Assembly (NCBI RefSeq): GCF_001672895.1
Contig: NZ_LZKP01000199.1
Span: 1 to 42,401 of the forward strand
DNA length: 42,401 nt
From: Mycobacterium sp. E740
GTDB lineage: Bacteria > Actinomycetota > Actinomycetes > Mycobacteriales > Mycobacteriaceae
Reading direction: 5' to 3'
Shown piece by piece: positions 7,102 through 15,093 of the stretch. The notes below the pieces were generated by a model. It saw only the letters and a list, made by a program, of their open reading frames with translations. It ran no database searches and was not told where the DNA came from. The translations under genes were made by a program, and so were the position numbers. How positions within the stretch are numbered: the first letter of the stretch is position 1; the number at the start of each line of letters is the position of its first letter.

Positions 7102-7817
7102 TCACTCTTGCGCGTAGTTGCCGATGTCGTCGAACTCTGCTTTGACTATGCCGTAGCACTCACAGGCAGTGCGCTCCAGGCGTTCGTCGTCGGTGATGTT
7201 GAGGGTGCCTCGCGAATACCGGATCAGTCCTTGGCCCTGAAGGCGTCGTGCCGTATCGGAAACGGTCGGACGGTGAACGCCGAGCATCTGCGACAGAAAC
7301 TCCTGCGTCAGGTGAAACTCGTTGCGGCCGACGCGATCCCGCGTCGTCAGGAGCCACCGTGTGCCATGCGTGCCTCCGTCGAGTGGGTCGCGTTGCAGAC
7401 GACGTTCTGCGCGACCTGCACCATCGTTGCCTGCGTGAAGCGGCCCAACAGGCTGTGCAGCGCACCGTCGCGACTCAGCACTTGGCGAAAGTCGCCGACG
7501 CTTATCCGTGCGGCCTGACCGGGAATCTGGCAGAAGGCGGCCTGGGGGCTCGTTGTCGCGCCCAGGTACACCGGCAGTCCCACCATTCCTTCCTATCCGA
7601 TCGTGGCCACTTCGAACACCACCCGCTCGTCTTCGGTCACAGCAACCACGGAGAAGACGGCCGACAGCGGGAAGTAGATGTCGCTGATCGGCTTGCCCGG
7701 TTCGTAGGCCGGATGCTTCAACGGCTGCTCTTCCACGCGCAGATGCCGCCGTAACTTGCCGAACTCGTCGTCCGGAAGCTGCTTGAGGATTGTGTTGCGG
7801 CGAAGTTCTGCGTCCAT
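7102..7817 (-). pseudogene. Crp/Fnr-family transcription regulator, inactivated
   Basis: Three frame pieces read as one regulator of ~235 residues. The N-terminal cyclic-nucleotide-binding-like domain runs from MDAELRRNTILKQLPDDEF to VVFEVATIG; an in-frame amber TAG (7593-7595) follows, then EGMVGLPVYLGATTSP and the dimerisation helix up to CNATHSTEARMA. A frameshift at GTGT 7359-7362 (an extra two bases would explain it) precedes RWLLTTRDRVGRNEFHL and the HTH domain MLGVHRPTVSDTARRLQ, which runs to the normal end. The match to Crp/Fnr consensus resumes exactly on both sides of each lesion, so this is decay of one gene rather than several small genes. The start is the ATG at 7817. It is divergent from the CheB-like gene across two palindromes. 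Confidence 0.88.
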
Positions 7818-7846
7818 CTGGACATGGCTACCCACCGAAGAACGGT

Positions 7847-7868
7847 TTATGTCGGGTTGCGGACATAA
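7847..7868. promoter_or_regulatory. Palindromic operator candidate TTATGTC-N8-GACATAA
   Basis: A perfect 7-bp inverted repeat with an 8-nt spacer lies between the divergent Crp-family pseudogene and the CheB-like gene, about 18-39 nt upstream of the predicted start of the latter. Size and symmetry fit a dimeric HTH regulator of the Crp class, but the half-site is not the classical TGTGA. Confidence 0.5.
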
Positions 7869-7882
7869 GCCTTTAAGCTGTC

Positions 7883-7906
7883 CATATGTTCGCGAGCCGA
7901 CATATG
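7883..7906. promoter_or_regulatory. Second palindrome CATATGT-N10-ACATATG
   Basis: A perfect 7-bp inverted repeat spaced by 10 nt overlaps both candidate ATG codons (7886 and 7904) of the CheB-like gene. Its half-sites share ATGT/ACAT with the palindrome 15 nt upstream, suggesting a pair of sites for one regulator. A -10 (TAAGCT, 7874-7879) lies between them. Confidence 0.4.
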
Positions 7907-8530
7907 ACCTCAGCGTCGGTGTTCGGGCGGGTGGTGATGGTCGCCTCGCTGGGCGGCATGGACGCATTCAAGGCCGTTCTTGCGGACATTCCGGCAACGT
8001 TCCCGATCCCGATGGCCGTCGTCCAACACCGCGCGGAAACACACACGGAGTACGACCCGCTGGCAACGGTGCTGGCGAGACACAGTCAGCTTCCCGTCCG
8101 GATCGCCCGCCACGGAGAACGGGCCAACAACCGCGGCGTCGCGGTCGTACCCGGTGCGGTCAACGCGACCCTCGATTCCGCCGGCCGGTGGCTGCTGGGT
8201 CAAGCGACGAATGGCACTCAGCCCGGCGATGCCTTGCTGGCCGCCTCGGCGGCCGAAGTGCCCACGCTCGGCGTCATCTTGACCGGTTATCAGACCGACG
8301 GCAGCGAAGGCGCCAGGGCAGTGAAACGTGGCGGCGGTCGCGTCTTGGTGCAGGACCCGAGGACCGCCCGGGCGGCGGGTATGCCGTCGAATGCGATAGC
8401 GACGGGATGTGCCGACTTCGTTTTACCGCTGCACCGCCTCGCTGCCGCGATGGTGGCCTTGACCGTCGCTCCAGGTGCGGCCGACCTGTTGGCGGTGCCG
8501 CTGCCACCGTGGGCGCGCCTGACTTCTTGA
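7886..8530 (+). CDS. Stand-alone CheB-type methylesterase domain protein
   Basis: 214 residues corresponding to a CheB C-terminal catalytic domain without a receiver domain. In chemotaxis CheB demethylates or deamidates receptor glutamates. The catalytic triad is recognisable: S21 in VASLGGMDAF, H48 in MAVVQHRAET and D138 in LTGYQTDGSEGA. The glycine-rich segment RGVAVVPGAVNATLD aligns with the usual IYIAPG-type segment. No receptor, cheR, cheA or flagellar gene is in the window, so a chemotaxis role is unlikely. The ATG at 7886 fits a leaderless start 6 nt after TAAGCT; the ATG at 7904 is an alternative. It neighbours a dead Crp-family regulator and is followed by a methyltransferase after 9 nt. 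Confidence 0.85.
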   Translation: MFASRHMTSASVFGRVVMVASLGGMDAFKAVLADIPATFPIPMAVVQHRAETHTEYDPLATVLARHSQLPVRIARHGERANNRGVAVVPGAVNATLDSAGRWLLGQATNGTQPGDALLAASAAEVPTLGVILTGYQTDGSEGARAVKRGGGRVLVQDPRTARAAGMPSNAIATGCADFVLPLHRLAAAMVALTVAPGAADLLAVPLPPWARLTS

Positions 8531-8539
8531 GTCGCCGTC

Positions 8540-9286
8540 GTGAGTTTCGCGGTTTCTCCGAAGGCCTACGCGCGGTTCATGGGCCGGTATTCCGAGCCTC
8601 TCGCCGAAGTCTTCACTGCATTCACCGGCGTCAGGGCGGGGGAGAAGGTGCTCGACGTGGGCTGCGGACCCGGCGCACTCACCTCCCATCTTCTGGCGGC
8701 CGGGACGCAGGTCGCGGCGATCGATCCGTCGCCACCGTTCGTCGAGGCGATCCGTGCGCGCTTTCCCGACCTTGACGTGCGCCAGGCCACAGCGGAGCAA
8801 TTGCCTTATGAGACAGCAGCTTTCGATGCCGCCCTTGCTCAACTGGTGGTGCATTTCATGAGGGAACCGGTGGCCGGCATCCGCCAGATGGCGCGCGTGA
8901 CGCGGCCCGGCGGAGTCGTCGCAGCGTGCGTCTGGGACGGGCAGGCCGGCGCGTTGGCACCATTCTGGGATGCAGTCCACGTGCTCGACCCGCAGGCGCA
9001 GGATGAAGCGCTACTGTCCGGCGCGCATCGGGGGCACCTCACCGAACTTTTCGAAGCAGCGGGACTGCGCGATGTCGCAGAAGAGCCGATTGCCGTCGAT
9101 GTTCTGCACCCGTCCTTCGAGGAGTGGTGGGAGCCGTACACCTACGGTGTCGGCCCTGCCGGCGACCACGTGCAACGACTCGATGACGGCGACCGCGAAC
9201 GTCTGCGATCCGTCGCGCGTGAGCAGTTGGGTGTCGGGCCGTTCACCGTCACCGCTACCGCCTGGGCAGCAACGGGAAAGGTCTGA
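8540..9286 (+). CDS. Class I SAM-dependent methyltransferase
   Basis: 248 residues with a Rossmann-type methyltransferase fold. Motif I is VLDVGCGPGALTSHL (residues 37-51), motif II ends at QVAAIDPSP, motif III surrounds DVRQATAEQLPYETAAFDAA, and the post-motif is RVTRPGGVVAACVWDG. The layout resembles UbiE/Methyltransf_11 proteins acting on small molecules or lipids, but the substrate cannot be read from the sequence. The GTG at 8540 is 9 nt after the CheB-like gene, so the two may be cotranscribed. It is not a CheR: it lacks the CheR N-terminal helical domain, so the pairing with the CheB-like gene does not by itself recreate a receptor methylation system. Confidence 0.88.
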   Translation: MSFAVSPKAYARFMGRYSEPLAEVFTAFTGVRAGEKVLDVGCGPGALTSHLLAAGTQVAAIDPSPPFVEAIRARFPDLDVRQATAEQLPYETAAFDAALAQLVVHFMREPVAGIRQMARVTRPGGVVAACVWDGQAGALAPFWDAVHVLDPQAQDEALLSGAHRGHLTELFEAAGLRDVAEEPIAVDVLHPSFEEWWEPYTYGVGPAGDHVQRLDDGDRERLRSVAREQLGVGPFTVTATAWAATGKV

Positions 9287-9321
9287 CGGTGGACCGCCGA
9301 AGTCCTGTTCAATGTGGTGCC

Positions 9322-9807
9322 ATGGCTCGTACGGATAGCGCGTCGACGGTGGTCAAAGCGCCACTGACCCGCGTCTTCGAAGCGCTCATCGACCCCGGAG
9401 TCCTCGCCGAGTGGCTGCCGCCGACCGGGATGACCTGTCGGTTCGACCACTTCGACGCCCGCCCCGGGGGGTGCTACCGAATGGTCCTGACGTATACCGA
9501 CCCGCCTCGCGATGGCGGCAAAGCCAACGCCGACTCGGACATCGTCGAGGGTCGCTTCCTCGAGATCGAGCCCGAAGACCGCGTCGTCCAGGACGTCGAA
9601 TTCGCCTCGGACGACCCGGCTTTCGACGGGACGATGACCATGACCTGGACGGTGAGACGGGTCGACGGCGGCACTCGCGTCGAGCTGCGTGCCGACAACG
9701 TGCCGCCGGGAATCTCGGCTGCTGACCACAAGGCCGGTATGGCGTCCTCGCTAAACAATCTGGCCGCCTACCTCGCCAAGCGGCAGCCCGTCTTTCGTCC
9801 GGAGTGA
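9322..9807 (+). CDS. SRPBCC/AHSA1-family protein
   Basis: 161 residues from the ATG at 9322. The START-like fold is indicated by the N-terminal STVVKAPLTRVFEALIDPGV, the loop AEWLPPTGM, the central RPGGCYRMVLTY and DIVEGRFLEIEPEDRVV strands, and the long C-terminal helix AADHKAGMASSLNNLAAYLA. Members bind hydrophobic ligands or assist stress responses (AHSA1-like); nothing here fixes the ligand. A GTG at 9289 is in frame, but the added residues are not family-like. It lies 35 nt downstream of the methyltransferase and may share its transcript. Confidence 0.85.
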   Translation: MARTDSASTVVKAPLTRVFEALIDPGVLAEWLPPTGMTCRFDHFDARPGGCYRMVLTYTDPPRDGGKANADSDIVEGRFLEIEPEDRVVQDVEFASDDPAFDGTMTMTWTVRRVDGGTRVELRADNVPPGISAADHKAGMASSLNNLAAYLAKRQPVFRPE

Positions 9808-9847
9808 TGGGCGACTCTTCCCAGCCGAGTAAGGCAGAATCGCGCAA

Positions 9848-10873
9848 GTGACGCAGCCTCCGCGACGCCCGGGGCCGCCTGACTGGCGCGGCCGTGGCGC
9901 ACCTCCGCCCAATCCCGGTCAGCGACCGCCTCCACCGAGGCGACCGGATCAGCCGAGACGCCCCGAGCCTCACCCCGAACCGCCGACCGATCAGTTCGAC
10001 GCTCCGCGACCGCCGAACGTCGGTCCGCCGCAGCGGTATCCCAAGCCGCCCTCACCCGCCGACGCGCGACCGACCGAGCAGATACACCGACAGCAGCCGG
10101 CCCCGCCGCCTCCCCAGTCGACGCCCGCCAGCGACGAAAAGCGGCGCACTGCAAGGGGATTCAACAAGACATCGATCATTCTGATCGTCGTCATCGTGGT
10201 CGCCCTGCTGGCGGGCGGACTCGCGGGCGGCGAGCTGTACGCCCGTCACCGCGCTGACAGCATCCTGACCGATGTCGCCCACTGCGTGACCGACGACGGC
10301 GTCACGATCTCGTTCGGGGTGAACCCGCCGTTTCTCTGGCAGCACATCACCGGGCACTACACCAACATCTCGGTCACCACCGACGGCAACCGTGTCCAGA
10401 GCGCCGACGGCATGACCGCCGAGGTGGTGCTCGCTGACGTCCGACTGCAGGACACCGGGAACTCCAAGGGCACCATCGGAAAACTCGACGCGACGCTGAC
10501 CTGGAAGGCGGCCGGCATCAAGGACACCATCGCAGCGAACCTGCCCGGAGTCGGCAGCCTCATCACTGGTGTGCGCACCGACGCCGCTGCGGGCACGGTG
10601 ATCCTGGAAGCCGGCGACAACAGCGTCACCGCCAAGCCCGTCGTCACCGATGGTGACCTGAATCTGCAGGTGCTCGACGTCACGGGGCCGCTACCCAAGG
10701 ACGCGGTGCAGACGGCGCTTGGCGAGTTGACCAAAAAGCTCAACGACAACTACCCGCTCGGTATCCACGCCGACAGTGTCGAGGTGACCGGCTCCGGCGT
10801 CGTCGGGAAATTCTCCAGCCGCGACGCCTCGATCCCCAAGGAAGACGCCGACCCCTGCTTCGCGCGCCTCTAG
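9848..10873 (+). CDS. DUF2993 (LmeA-family) membrane-anchored protein
   Basis: 341 residues. The first ~105 are a proline/arginine-rich cytoplasmic stretch with no fold. Residues 108-130 are one transmembrane helix (TSIILIVVIVVALLAGGL). The rest is an extracytoplasmic DUF2993 domain with repeated beta-strand motifs (VQSADGMTAEVVLADVRLQD, LDATLTWKAAGIKD, NYPLGIHADSVEVTGSGVVG). The characterised family member LmeA supports mannan elongation in lipomannan synthesis and binds phospholipid; whether this paralogue does so is inference. The GTG at 9848 begins directly upstream of the proline-rich region. It is convergent with the YiiX-like gene with a 6-nt gap, so there is no room for a terminator. 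Confidence 0.85.
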   Translation: MTQPPRRPGPPDWRGRGAPPPNPGQRPPPPRRPDQPRRPEPHPEPPTDQFDAPRPPNVGPPQRYPKPPSPADARPTEQIHRQQPAPPPPQSTPASDEKRRTARGFNKTSIILIVVIVVALLAGGLAGGELYARHRADSILTDVAHCVTDDGVTISFGVNPPFLWQHITGHYTNISVTTDGNRVQSADGMTAEVVLADVRLQDTGNSKGTIGKLDATLTWKAAGIKDTIAANLPGVGSLITGVRTDAAAGTVILEAGDNSVTAKPVVTDGDLNLQVLDVTGPLPKDAVQTALGELTKKLNDNYPLGIHADSVEVTGSGVVGKFSSRDASIPKEDADPCFARL

Positions 10874-10879
10874 CGGCGA

Positions 10880-11572
10880 TCAGTCCAACTCGACGGCGAT
10901 TTCGGCGCTGAGCTGATAGCCGGGCGCCAGCGGCAGCGCATCGCCGCTCCAGAACGAGCCCGGGTCGAACCAGTTGTAGTGCTTCTCCGTCGTCAGCAAC
11001 CCCATCTCCTCGTAGGTGATGGCGACGGTTTCGGCGCAATACGCAGTCTGCAATCCGACCTGCAGCTTCTGCTGCTTTCTACGTTGAGTTGCGTCGCGAA
11101 CCCTGTTGTGTACGAACGGGATTCCGCGCGTGAAGTCCGCGACGGCGAGCCGGCCGCGAAACCAGCGGCCGGTCAAGCGCGCCGTACTCGGAAACGGTGT
11201 GCCGTCCATCCGCGCGACCACCTTCAGCGCGCGGTCCTCCTGTTCGCGGCTCGCGTACGGAGTCAGCTGCCGAAGCCAGCACCGTTGGTGATAGTTGTTG
11301 ATCCAGCGCTCCACCACCTGGCGGGCGTCGTTGAGTTGCACGCCGCGCTGGTTGCGGCCGGTCCACATGTCGGTCAGCTTGTCGCCCAGCTCGGCGTGCC
11401 AGATCAACGGTGGCAGGTCCTCGATCGCGAGCGTCATGCCGACGTGGTTGACCGGGCTGTTCGTCATCGACTGGATCGCCCGGTCCGGACCGGAGCGGCC
11501 ACGGAAGAGCCAGAGGTCACCGGTTCGTGTCGCGTCGAGCGCCTGCTGCAGTGACACCGCGGTTGGTTTCAC
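10880..11572 (-). CDS. YiiX/NlpC-P60-like permuted cysteine hydrolase
   Basis: 230 residues with the permuted papain-like layout: the catalytic His comes first (H43 in SPVNHVGMTLAI) and Cys second (C179 in TAYCAETVAITYEEMGLL). The start region GDLWLFRGRSGPDRAIQSMT matches the strand that opens YiiX/LRAT-type folds. Such enzymes act on amide or thioester bonds of cell wall or lipids; the substrate is unknown. No signal peptide or membrane helix is seen, so it is probably cytoplasmic. The GTG start at 11572 is preceded by TAAGCT (11584-11579 on this strand) with a 6-nt gap, again leaderless-like. It is divergent from a 54-residue gene. Confidence 0.75.
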   Translation of the reverse strand: MKPTAVSLQQALDATRTGDLWLFRGRSGPDRAIQSMTNSPVNHVGMTLAIEDLPPLIWHAELGDKLTDMWTGRNQRGVQLNDARQVVERWINNYHQRCWLRQLTPYASREQEDRALKVVARMDGTPFPSTARLTGRWFRGRLAVADFTRGIPFVHNRVRDATQRRKQQKLQVGLQTAYCAETVAITYEEMGLLTTEKHYNWFDPGSFWSGDALPLAPGYQLSAEIAVELD

Positions 11573-11599
11573 CCCCGCAGCTTAGGCAGACTCACTGCC

Positions 11600-11764
11600 A
11601 TGCGCGGCATCTGGAAATGGGTCGGGCTGGCGAGTGTCGCCGGCGTGGTGGCGGGTGGGGTCCTGGTCGCTCGCGATCAGCGTCGTCGCAACGCGTACAC
11701 GCCCGAAGACATCAGGGCGCGACTGCATCAGCGGGTCGCCGAGTCCGAGAGCCGCGACGGCTAG
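11600..11764 (+). CDS. Small single-pass membrane protein, 54 residues
   Basis: The ATG at 11600 encodes [20 protein letters not shown], then [20 protein letters not shown] and a short charged end. One N-terminal hydrophobic helix (residues ~5-24) is followed by a basic stop-transfer stretch and an amphipathic tail. It resembles small conserved actinobacterial proteins in layout; function unknown. Its stop TAG (11762-11764) overlaps the TAG of the convergent cyclase gene through the shared palindrome CTAG. It may depend on the same divergent promoter region as the YiiX-like gene. Confidence 0.6.
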   Translation: MRGIWKWVGLASVAGVVAGGVLVARDQRRRNAYTPEDIRARLHQRVAESESRDG

Positions 11765-12546
11765 GTCGCGACGGAGTAGAGCCGGTGTGACCCGTTGAAG
11801 CCCTTGAGTTCCGCGGCGCGCCCATGGTCGAACGAGATGTCTTCGACTTCCGCCAAGGCGTCTCGCACCACCGAGCTGACCAGCACCTCGCCGCCGTCGG
11901 CCTCGTTCGCCACGCGGGCGGCCATCGCGACGTTGCGGCCGAACAGGTCGTCGCCGCGTCGAACCGACTTGCCCATGTGGATTCCCATCCGCACTTTGAT
12001 CCGGTTGGGCTGCTTGCGAAGTGCCCGTTGCACGTCGATGCTGCATCGCACTGCCTGCTCCGGCTGAGCGAACGCCACCATGAACCCGTCACCCTGGCTC
12101 TTGACCACGTAACCGGAGTGTTTACTGACGTGGCGGCGCACCATCTTGTCGTGCCTTCCGATCAGCCGCGCCCATGCCCGGTCGCCGATCCGCTCGTTGA
12201 GCGCGGTCGACTCCTCGATGTCGGAGAACAGGATCACCATCTTGCCGCTCGGAGAGAGGCGCGCGAGATCGGGCCGCTCGACCTCGGCCCAGTCCGCGAG
12301 GTCCTCGATCGACGACCGCACCGCCGCACCGAGACCGTCTTTGCGCAGGATGTTGGCCGTCTGCCACACCTGCTTGACCGCTTCCCGGCCGCCGGTGAGC
12401 AGCATGTTCTTGGCGTCGACGCGTTTGCGGGCGTCGTCGAGTTCGTCGCGCTGGCGGGTGTAGCGGATCCAGAGCACTGCCAGCGCGACGGCTTCGGCCG
12501 CCGCCACGATTGCGAGTATGTAAGCCGCGATGTGTGCTCCCGTCAC
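11761..12546 (-). CDS. Membrane-anchored class III nucleotidyl cyclase
   Basis: 261 residues: one N-terminal membrane helix (about 5-27), a linker of ~75 residues, then a class III cyclase domain (about 100-261). Metal-binding aspartates are D109 (FSDIEES) and D153 ([10 protein letters not shown]). The adenine-specifying pair is K149 and D200, the same 51-residue spacing as I recall for Rv1264. The transition-state arginine is R211 (AMAAR), but the usual asparagine four residues earlier is Ala207 ([12 protein letters not shown]), so catalysis may be weak or different. cAMP synthesis at the inner membrane face is the likely role if active. The ATG start at 12546 overlaps or abuts the divergent lipocalin-like gene. 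Confidence 0.88.
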   Translation of the reverse strand: MTGAHIAAYILAIVAAAEAVALAVLWIRYTRQRDELDDARKRVDAKNMLLTGGREAVKQVWQTANILRKDGLGAAVRSSIEDLADWAEVERPDLARLSPSGKMVILFSDIEESTALNERIGDRAWARLIGRHDKMVRRHVSKHSGYVVKSQGDGFMVAFAQPEQAVRCSIDVQRALRKQPNRIKVRMGIHMGKSVRRGDDLFGRNVAMAARVANEADGGEVLVSSVVRDALAEVEDISFDHGRAAELKGFNGSHRLYSVAT

Positions 12547-12571
12547 GGCTCAAGTATTGGATGCTGACCGG

Positions 12572-13516
12572 GTGACGCCCGCGCTGCCCCCGTATTACGA
12601 ATCTCGTTTCATCCGCGCCAACCACCCGGACCTGCCCCGGGCGCTGTGGTTGCGGCAGACCTTGCTGCTGCCGACCGCCGGTCAGCCCGCCGCCGACGTG
12701 TGGGTGATGGTCTTCGATCCGGACGGCGCGGGAAACCGCGCGCTCAAGCAGTCCTATCCGATCGACTCGGCCACCTTCGGTTACGACGACTGGACCGCCC
12801 GCATCGACGCCAACGTCCTCGACGACCGGACGGCAGAAGGCGTCGCCGGATCCGCGCGCTGGGACCTGCGGATCACACCGGGCGGCGAGGATCCGGTCAG
12901 GCTGCTGACCGAACGCGCCTATGCCGCCAGGTTTCCCACCGCCAAGACGATGGTGCGTCACCCGTTGGCCCGTTTCGACGGGCTGCTCGAACTCGACGAC
13001 GTCCGGTTCGCGGTCGACGGCTGGTCGGGCAGCGTCAACCACAACTGGGGCAGCAAGCACACGCCGGCCTACGCGTTCGGGCAGGTCTGCGGATTCGACG
13101 AGGCGCCTGACACCACCCTCGAAATCGTCACGGCTCGTGCCACTCTCGGACCGATCCCGTTGCCGTCGGCGACGCTGTTCGTGTTCCGGCACGCCGGACA
13201 GGAGTTCGCCGTGCGGTCGATCCGCGGCAGCCTGCAGACGCACGGAAGCTATCGGCCTTTCTCGTGGACGTTCGGCGGCCGGGTCGGCGAGCAGATGATC
13301 GAGGGCGAGATCGTCACCGAGCCGTCCGACGTCATCGGGCTGACGTACACCGACACGAACGGCGGGACGAAGTACTGCTACAACTCGGCGATCGCCTCAT
13401 GCCGAATTCAGGTGGCGGGCAAAGCTTTCGAGCGCGCAGAGCTGACAGCCGACCGTCGCGCGATGTTCGAGATACTCACCGACACCCGTCATGACGCGGT
13501 GCCGCTGCTCGCCTGA
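12572..13516 (+). CDS. Lipocalin-like (CrtC/AttH-type) beta-barrel hypothetical protein
   Basis: About 314 residues, rich in alternating hydrophobic strands. Distinctive pieces are PYYESRFIRANHPDLPRALW near the start, the central GWSGSVNHNWGSKHTPAYAF and the C-terminal PSDVIGLTYTDTNGG. This pattern resembles the tandem-lipocalin fold of CrtC/AttH and tocopherol-cyclase-like proteins, which bind or modify hydrophobic ligands; the assignment is by pattern and is not certain. There is no signal peptide. The start is ambiguous: GTG at 12572 avoids overlap with the divergent cyclase, while ATG at 12530 would add 14 residues inside it. It is convergent with the hydrolase, the two stops forming TGACGTCA. 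Confidence 0.6.
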   Translation: MTPALPPYYESRFIRANHPDLPRALWLRQTLLLPTAGQPAADVWVMVFDPDGAGNRALKQSYPIDSATFGYDDWTARIDANVLDDRTAEGVAGSARWDLRITPGGEDPVRLLTERAYAARFPTAKTMVRHPLARFDGLLELDDVRFAVDGWSGSVNHNWGSKHTPAYAFGQVCGFDEAPDTTLEIVTARATLGPIPLPSATLFVFRHAGQEFAVRSIRGSLQTHGSYRPFSWTFGGRVGEQMIEGEIVTEPSDVIGLTYTDTNGGTKYCYNSAIASCRIQVAGKAFERAELTADRRAMFEILTDTRHDAVPLLA

Positions 13517-13518
13517 CG

Positions 13519-14376
13519 TCACCGCGAGACGAACTGCACCACCACTTCGGAGAACGCGTCGTTGTCGTCGCCGGCGGCGGTGTGCCCCGCCGCGGCGAGC
13601 TCGGCGAACTCGGCGTGCGGCACCTTCTCCAGAAAGTCCTTCACGCCGTCGACACTGACCACGTCGGAGAGCTTCCCGCGGATCAACAGGATCGGGATGG
13701 TCAGGCCCATCACCGCCTGCTCCAGCTTCTCCTCGCGCACGAACCGGTCGTCTGCCGGCGCGGTGAGAAACGCCGGGTCCCAGTGCCAGAACCACCGCCC
13801 GTCGCGGAACCGCAGATTCTTCTTCAGGCCTTCGGGGTTGCGCGGGCGCTTCCGGTGCGGCAAGTAGGCGGCAACCGCGTCGGCCGCCTCGTCGAGCGAC
13901 TCGAAACCCTCGACACCGCTGGACATGAAATCGCGGATGCGGGCGCTGCCGTCCTTCTCGTAGCGCGGTACCACATCGACGAGCACCAGCTTGCTCACCT
14001 TCTCCGGTCCCGCCGCGTCGGCCACCAGCATGCCGGTCATCCCGCCCATGCTCGCCCCGATCAACGCGACCGGTCGGCCGATCTGCTCGACGACCTGCAA
14101 CGTGTCCGAACACAAGGCGTCGACGGTGTAGTTCGCATCCGGTGCGCGGTCGCTGTCGCCGTGACCGCGGCTGTCCAGCGCCACGACGTGCAAGCCCTGG
14201 TCGGCCAGAATCTGCGCGGTCTTCTTCCATGAGTGACGGTTCTGGCCGCCGCCGTGCAGCAGCAGTACCGAGGAGAGCTGCGAGTCGACGCCGCGGTTCC
14301 ACTCGTCGGCCACCAGGGTGACGTCTTCGGACCCGCGGAACTCAACGGTCTGCAGTTGACTTTCAGTCGCGCTCAC
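13519..14376 (-). CDS. Alpha/beta hydrolase
   Basis: 285 residues with the canonical fold. The oxyanion region is LLLHGGGQNRHSW, the nucleophile elbow GASMGG with S109, the acid D238 (RGKLSDVVS) and the base H265 (AAGHTAAGDD). The cap region (about 140-215) is rich in charged and aromatic residues (KNLRFRDGRWFWHWDP). The serine nucleophile points to an esterase, lipase or C-C hydrolase rather than an epoxide hydrolase; the substrate is unknown. The GTG or ATG choice is not an issue here, because the frame opens with MSATESQLQTVEFRG. It is divergent from the TetR gene with a 100-nt gap, so the regulator may control it. Confidence 0.9.
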   Translation of the reverse strand: MSATESQLQTVEFRGSEDVTLVADEWNRGVDSQLSSVLLLHGGGQNRHSWKKTAQILADQGLHVVALDSRGHGDSDRAPDANYTVDALCSDTLQVVEQIGRPVALIGASMGGMTGMLVADAAGPEKVSKLVLVDVVPRYEKDGSARIRDFMSSGVEGFESLDEAADAVAAYLPHRKRPRNPEGLKKNLRFRDGRWFWHWDPAFLTAPADDRFVREEKLEQAVMGLTIPILLIRGKLSDVVSVDGVKDFLEKVPHAEFAELAAAGHTAAGDDNDAFSEVVVQFVSR

Positions 14377-14424
14377 GGCCGTCCTCTCCGGCTCACCCCG
14401 GGGCTCACGTTACTCAGGCGGTGA

Positions 14425-14468
14425 AAATCTCGATTTGCCGGTCTCGTTGCTGAGGGCGTCAATAGACT
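14425..14468 (+). promoter_or_regulatory. Palindrome and -10 in the hydrolase/TetR divergent region
   Basis: AAATC-TC-GATTT (14425-14436) is a perfect short palindrome about 40-50 nt upstream of a -10 TAGACT (14463-14468), which itself lies 8 nt before the TetR GTG at 14477. The palindrome is a candidate autoregulatory operator; the -10 implies a leaderless TetR transcript. Confidence 0.35.
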
Positions 14469-14476
14469 TTGCTACC

Positions 14477-15091
14477 GTGCAGCCGGAGCTCGCCCGCCCT
14501 GACCGTGAGTCCATCATCGAGGCTGCCTACGCCTGCCTCTCGCAACCGCACACCGGCCCCATCCCGGTCGCCGCGATTTTGCAGCGCGCCCAAGTGTCCA
14601 CGCGAGCCTTCTATCGTCATTTCGAGTCGAAGGACGAGCTGTTTCTTGCCATGCTGCGGCGCGAGACCGACGCCTTGGCCGACCGGCTCGACCGCGTCGC
14701 CGAGAACGGTTCGGGTGCGCCCGCGGATCGACTCGAGGCCTGGATCGAGGTGATGTTCGGACTTTTTCACGACGACGAGGTCCGCATGCAGTTCACCGTC
14801 ATCGACTCCGATGAGGTCCGCGCGGCGAAGGGCTACCGCGAGACGCGCGAGAAGGCCCACGCCGACCGCGAGCGGTCGCTGGTGAAGATCCTGCGGCGCG
14901 GATGTGAGGACGGCTCGTTTCCCCTCGCCGACCCCGAACAGGATGCGTTCGCGGTCAACGCGATCATCAGCCGGGTGATGGTCCTGCAAACCTACGACGA
15001 CCACGAAGGTTTGCGACGGGCCAAGGCGCGCGTTCTCGACTTCGCGCTGCGCGCCCTGGGCGCCGAGAAACACGCCGCCGACAGGCGCTGA
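14477..15091 (+). CDS. TetR-family transcription regulator
   Basis: 204 residues. The N-terminal helix-turn-helix is complete: ESIIEAAYACLSQ, then VAAILQRAQVSTRAFYRHF and ESKDELFLAMLRR (about residues 10-65). The C-terminal ligand domain contains LEAWIEVMFGLFHDDEVRMQ and an ISRVMVLQTYDD segment. The GTG at 14477 is preferred to a TTG at 14435 because the -10 TAGACT is 8 nt upstream. It is divergent from the alpha/beta hydrolase and lies 169 nt before the mce operon on the same strand, so it could regulate either. It is half the length of the double-TetR Mce3R, so it is not that protein. Confidence 0.88.
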   Translation: MQPELARPDRESIIEAAYACLSQPHTGPIPVAAILQRAQVSTRAFYRHFESKDELFLAMLRRETDALADRLDRVAENGSGAPADRLEAWIEVMFGLFHDDEVRMQFTVIDSDEVRAAKGYRETREKAHADRERSLVKILRRGCEDGSFPLADPEQDAFAVNAIISRVMVLQTYDDHEGLRRAKARVLDFALRALGAEKHAADRR

Positions 15092-15093
15092 GT

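Noticed and set aside
8540..9286. Reading the methyltransferase as a CheR partner of the CheB-like protein
   Set aside because: It has a UbiE-type motif order and lacks the CheR N-terminal domain; adjacency alone is not enough.
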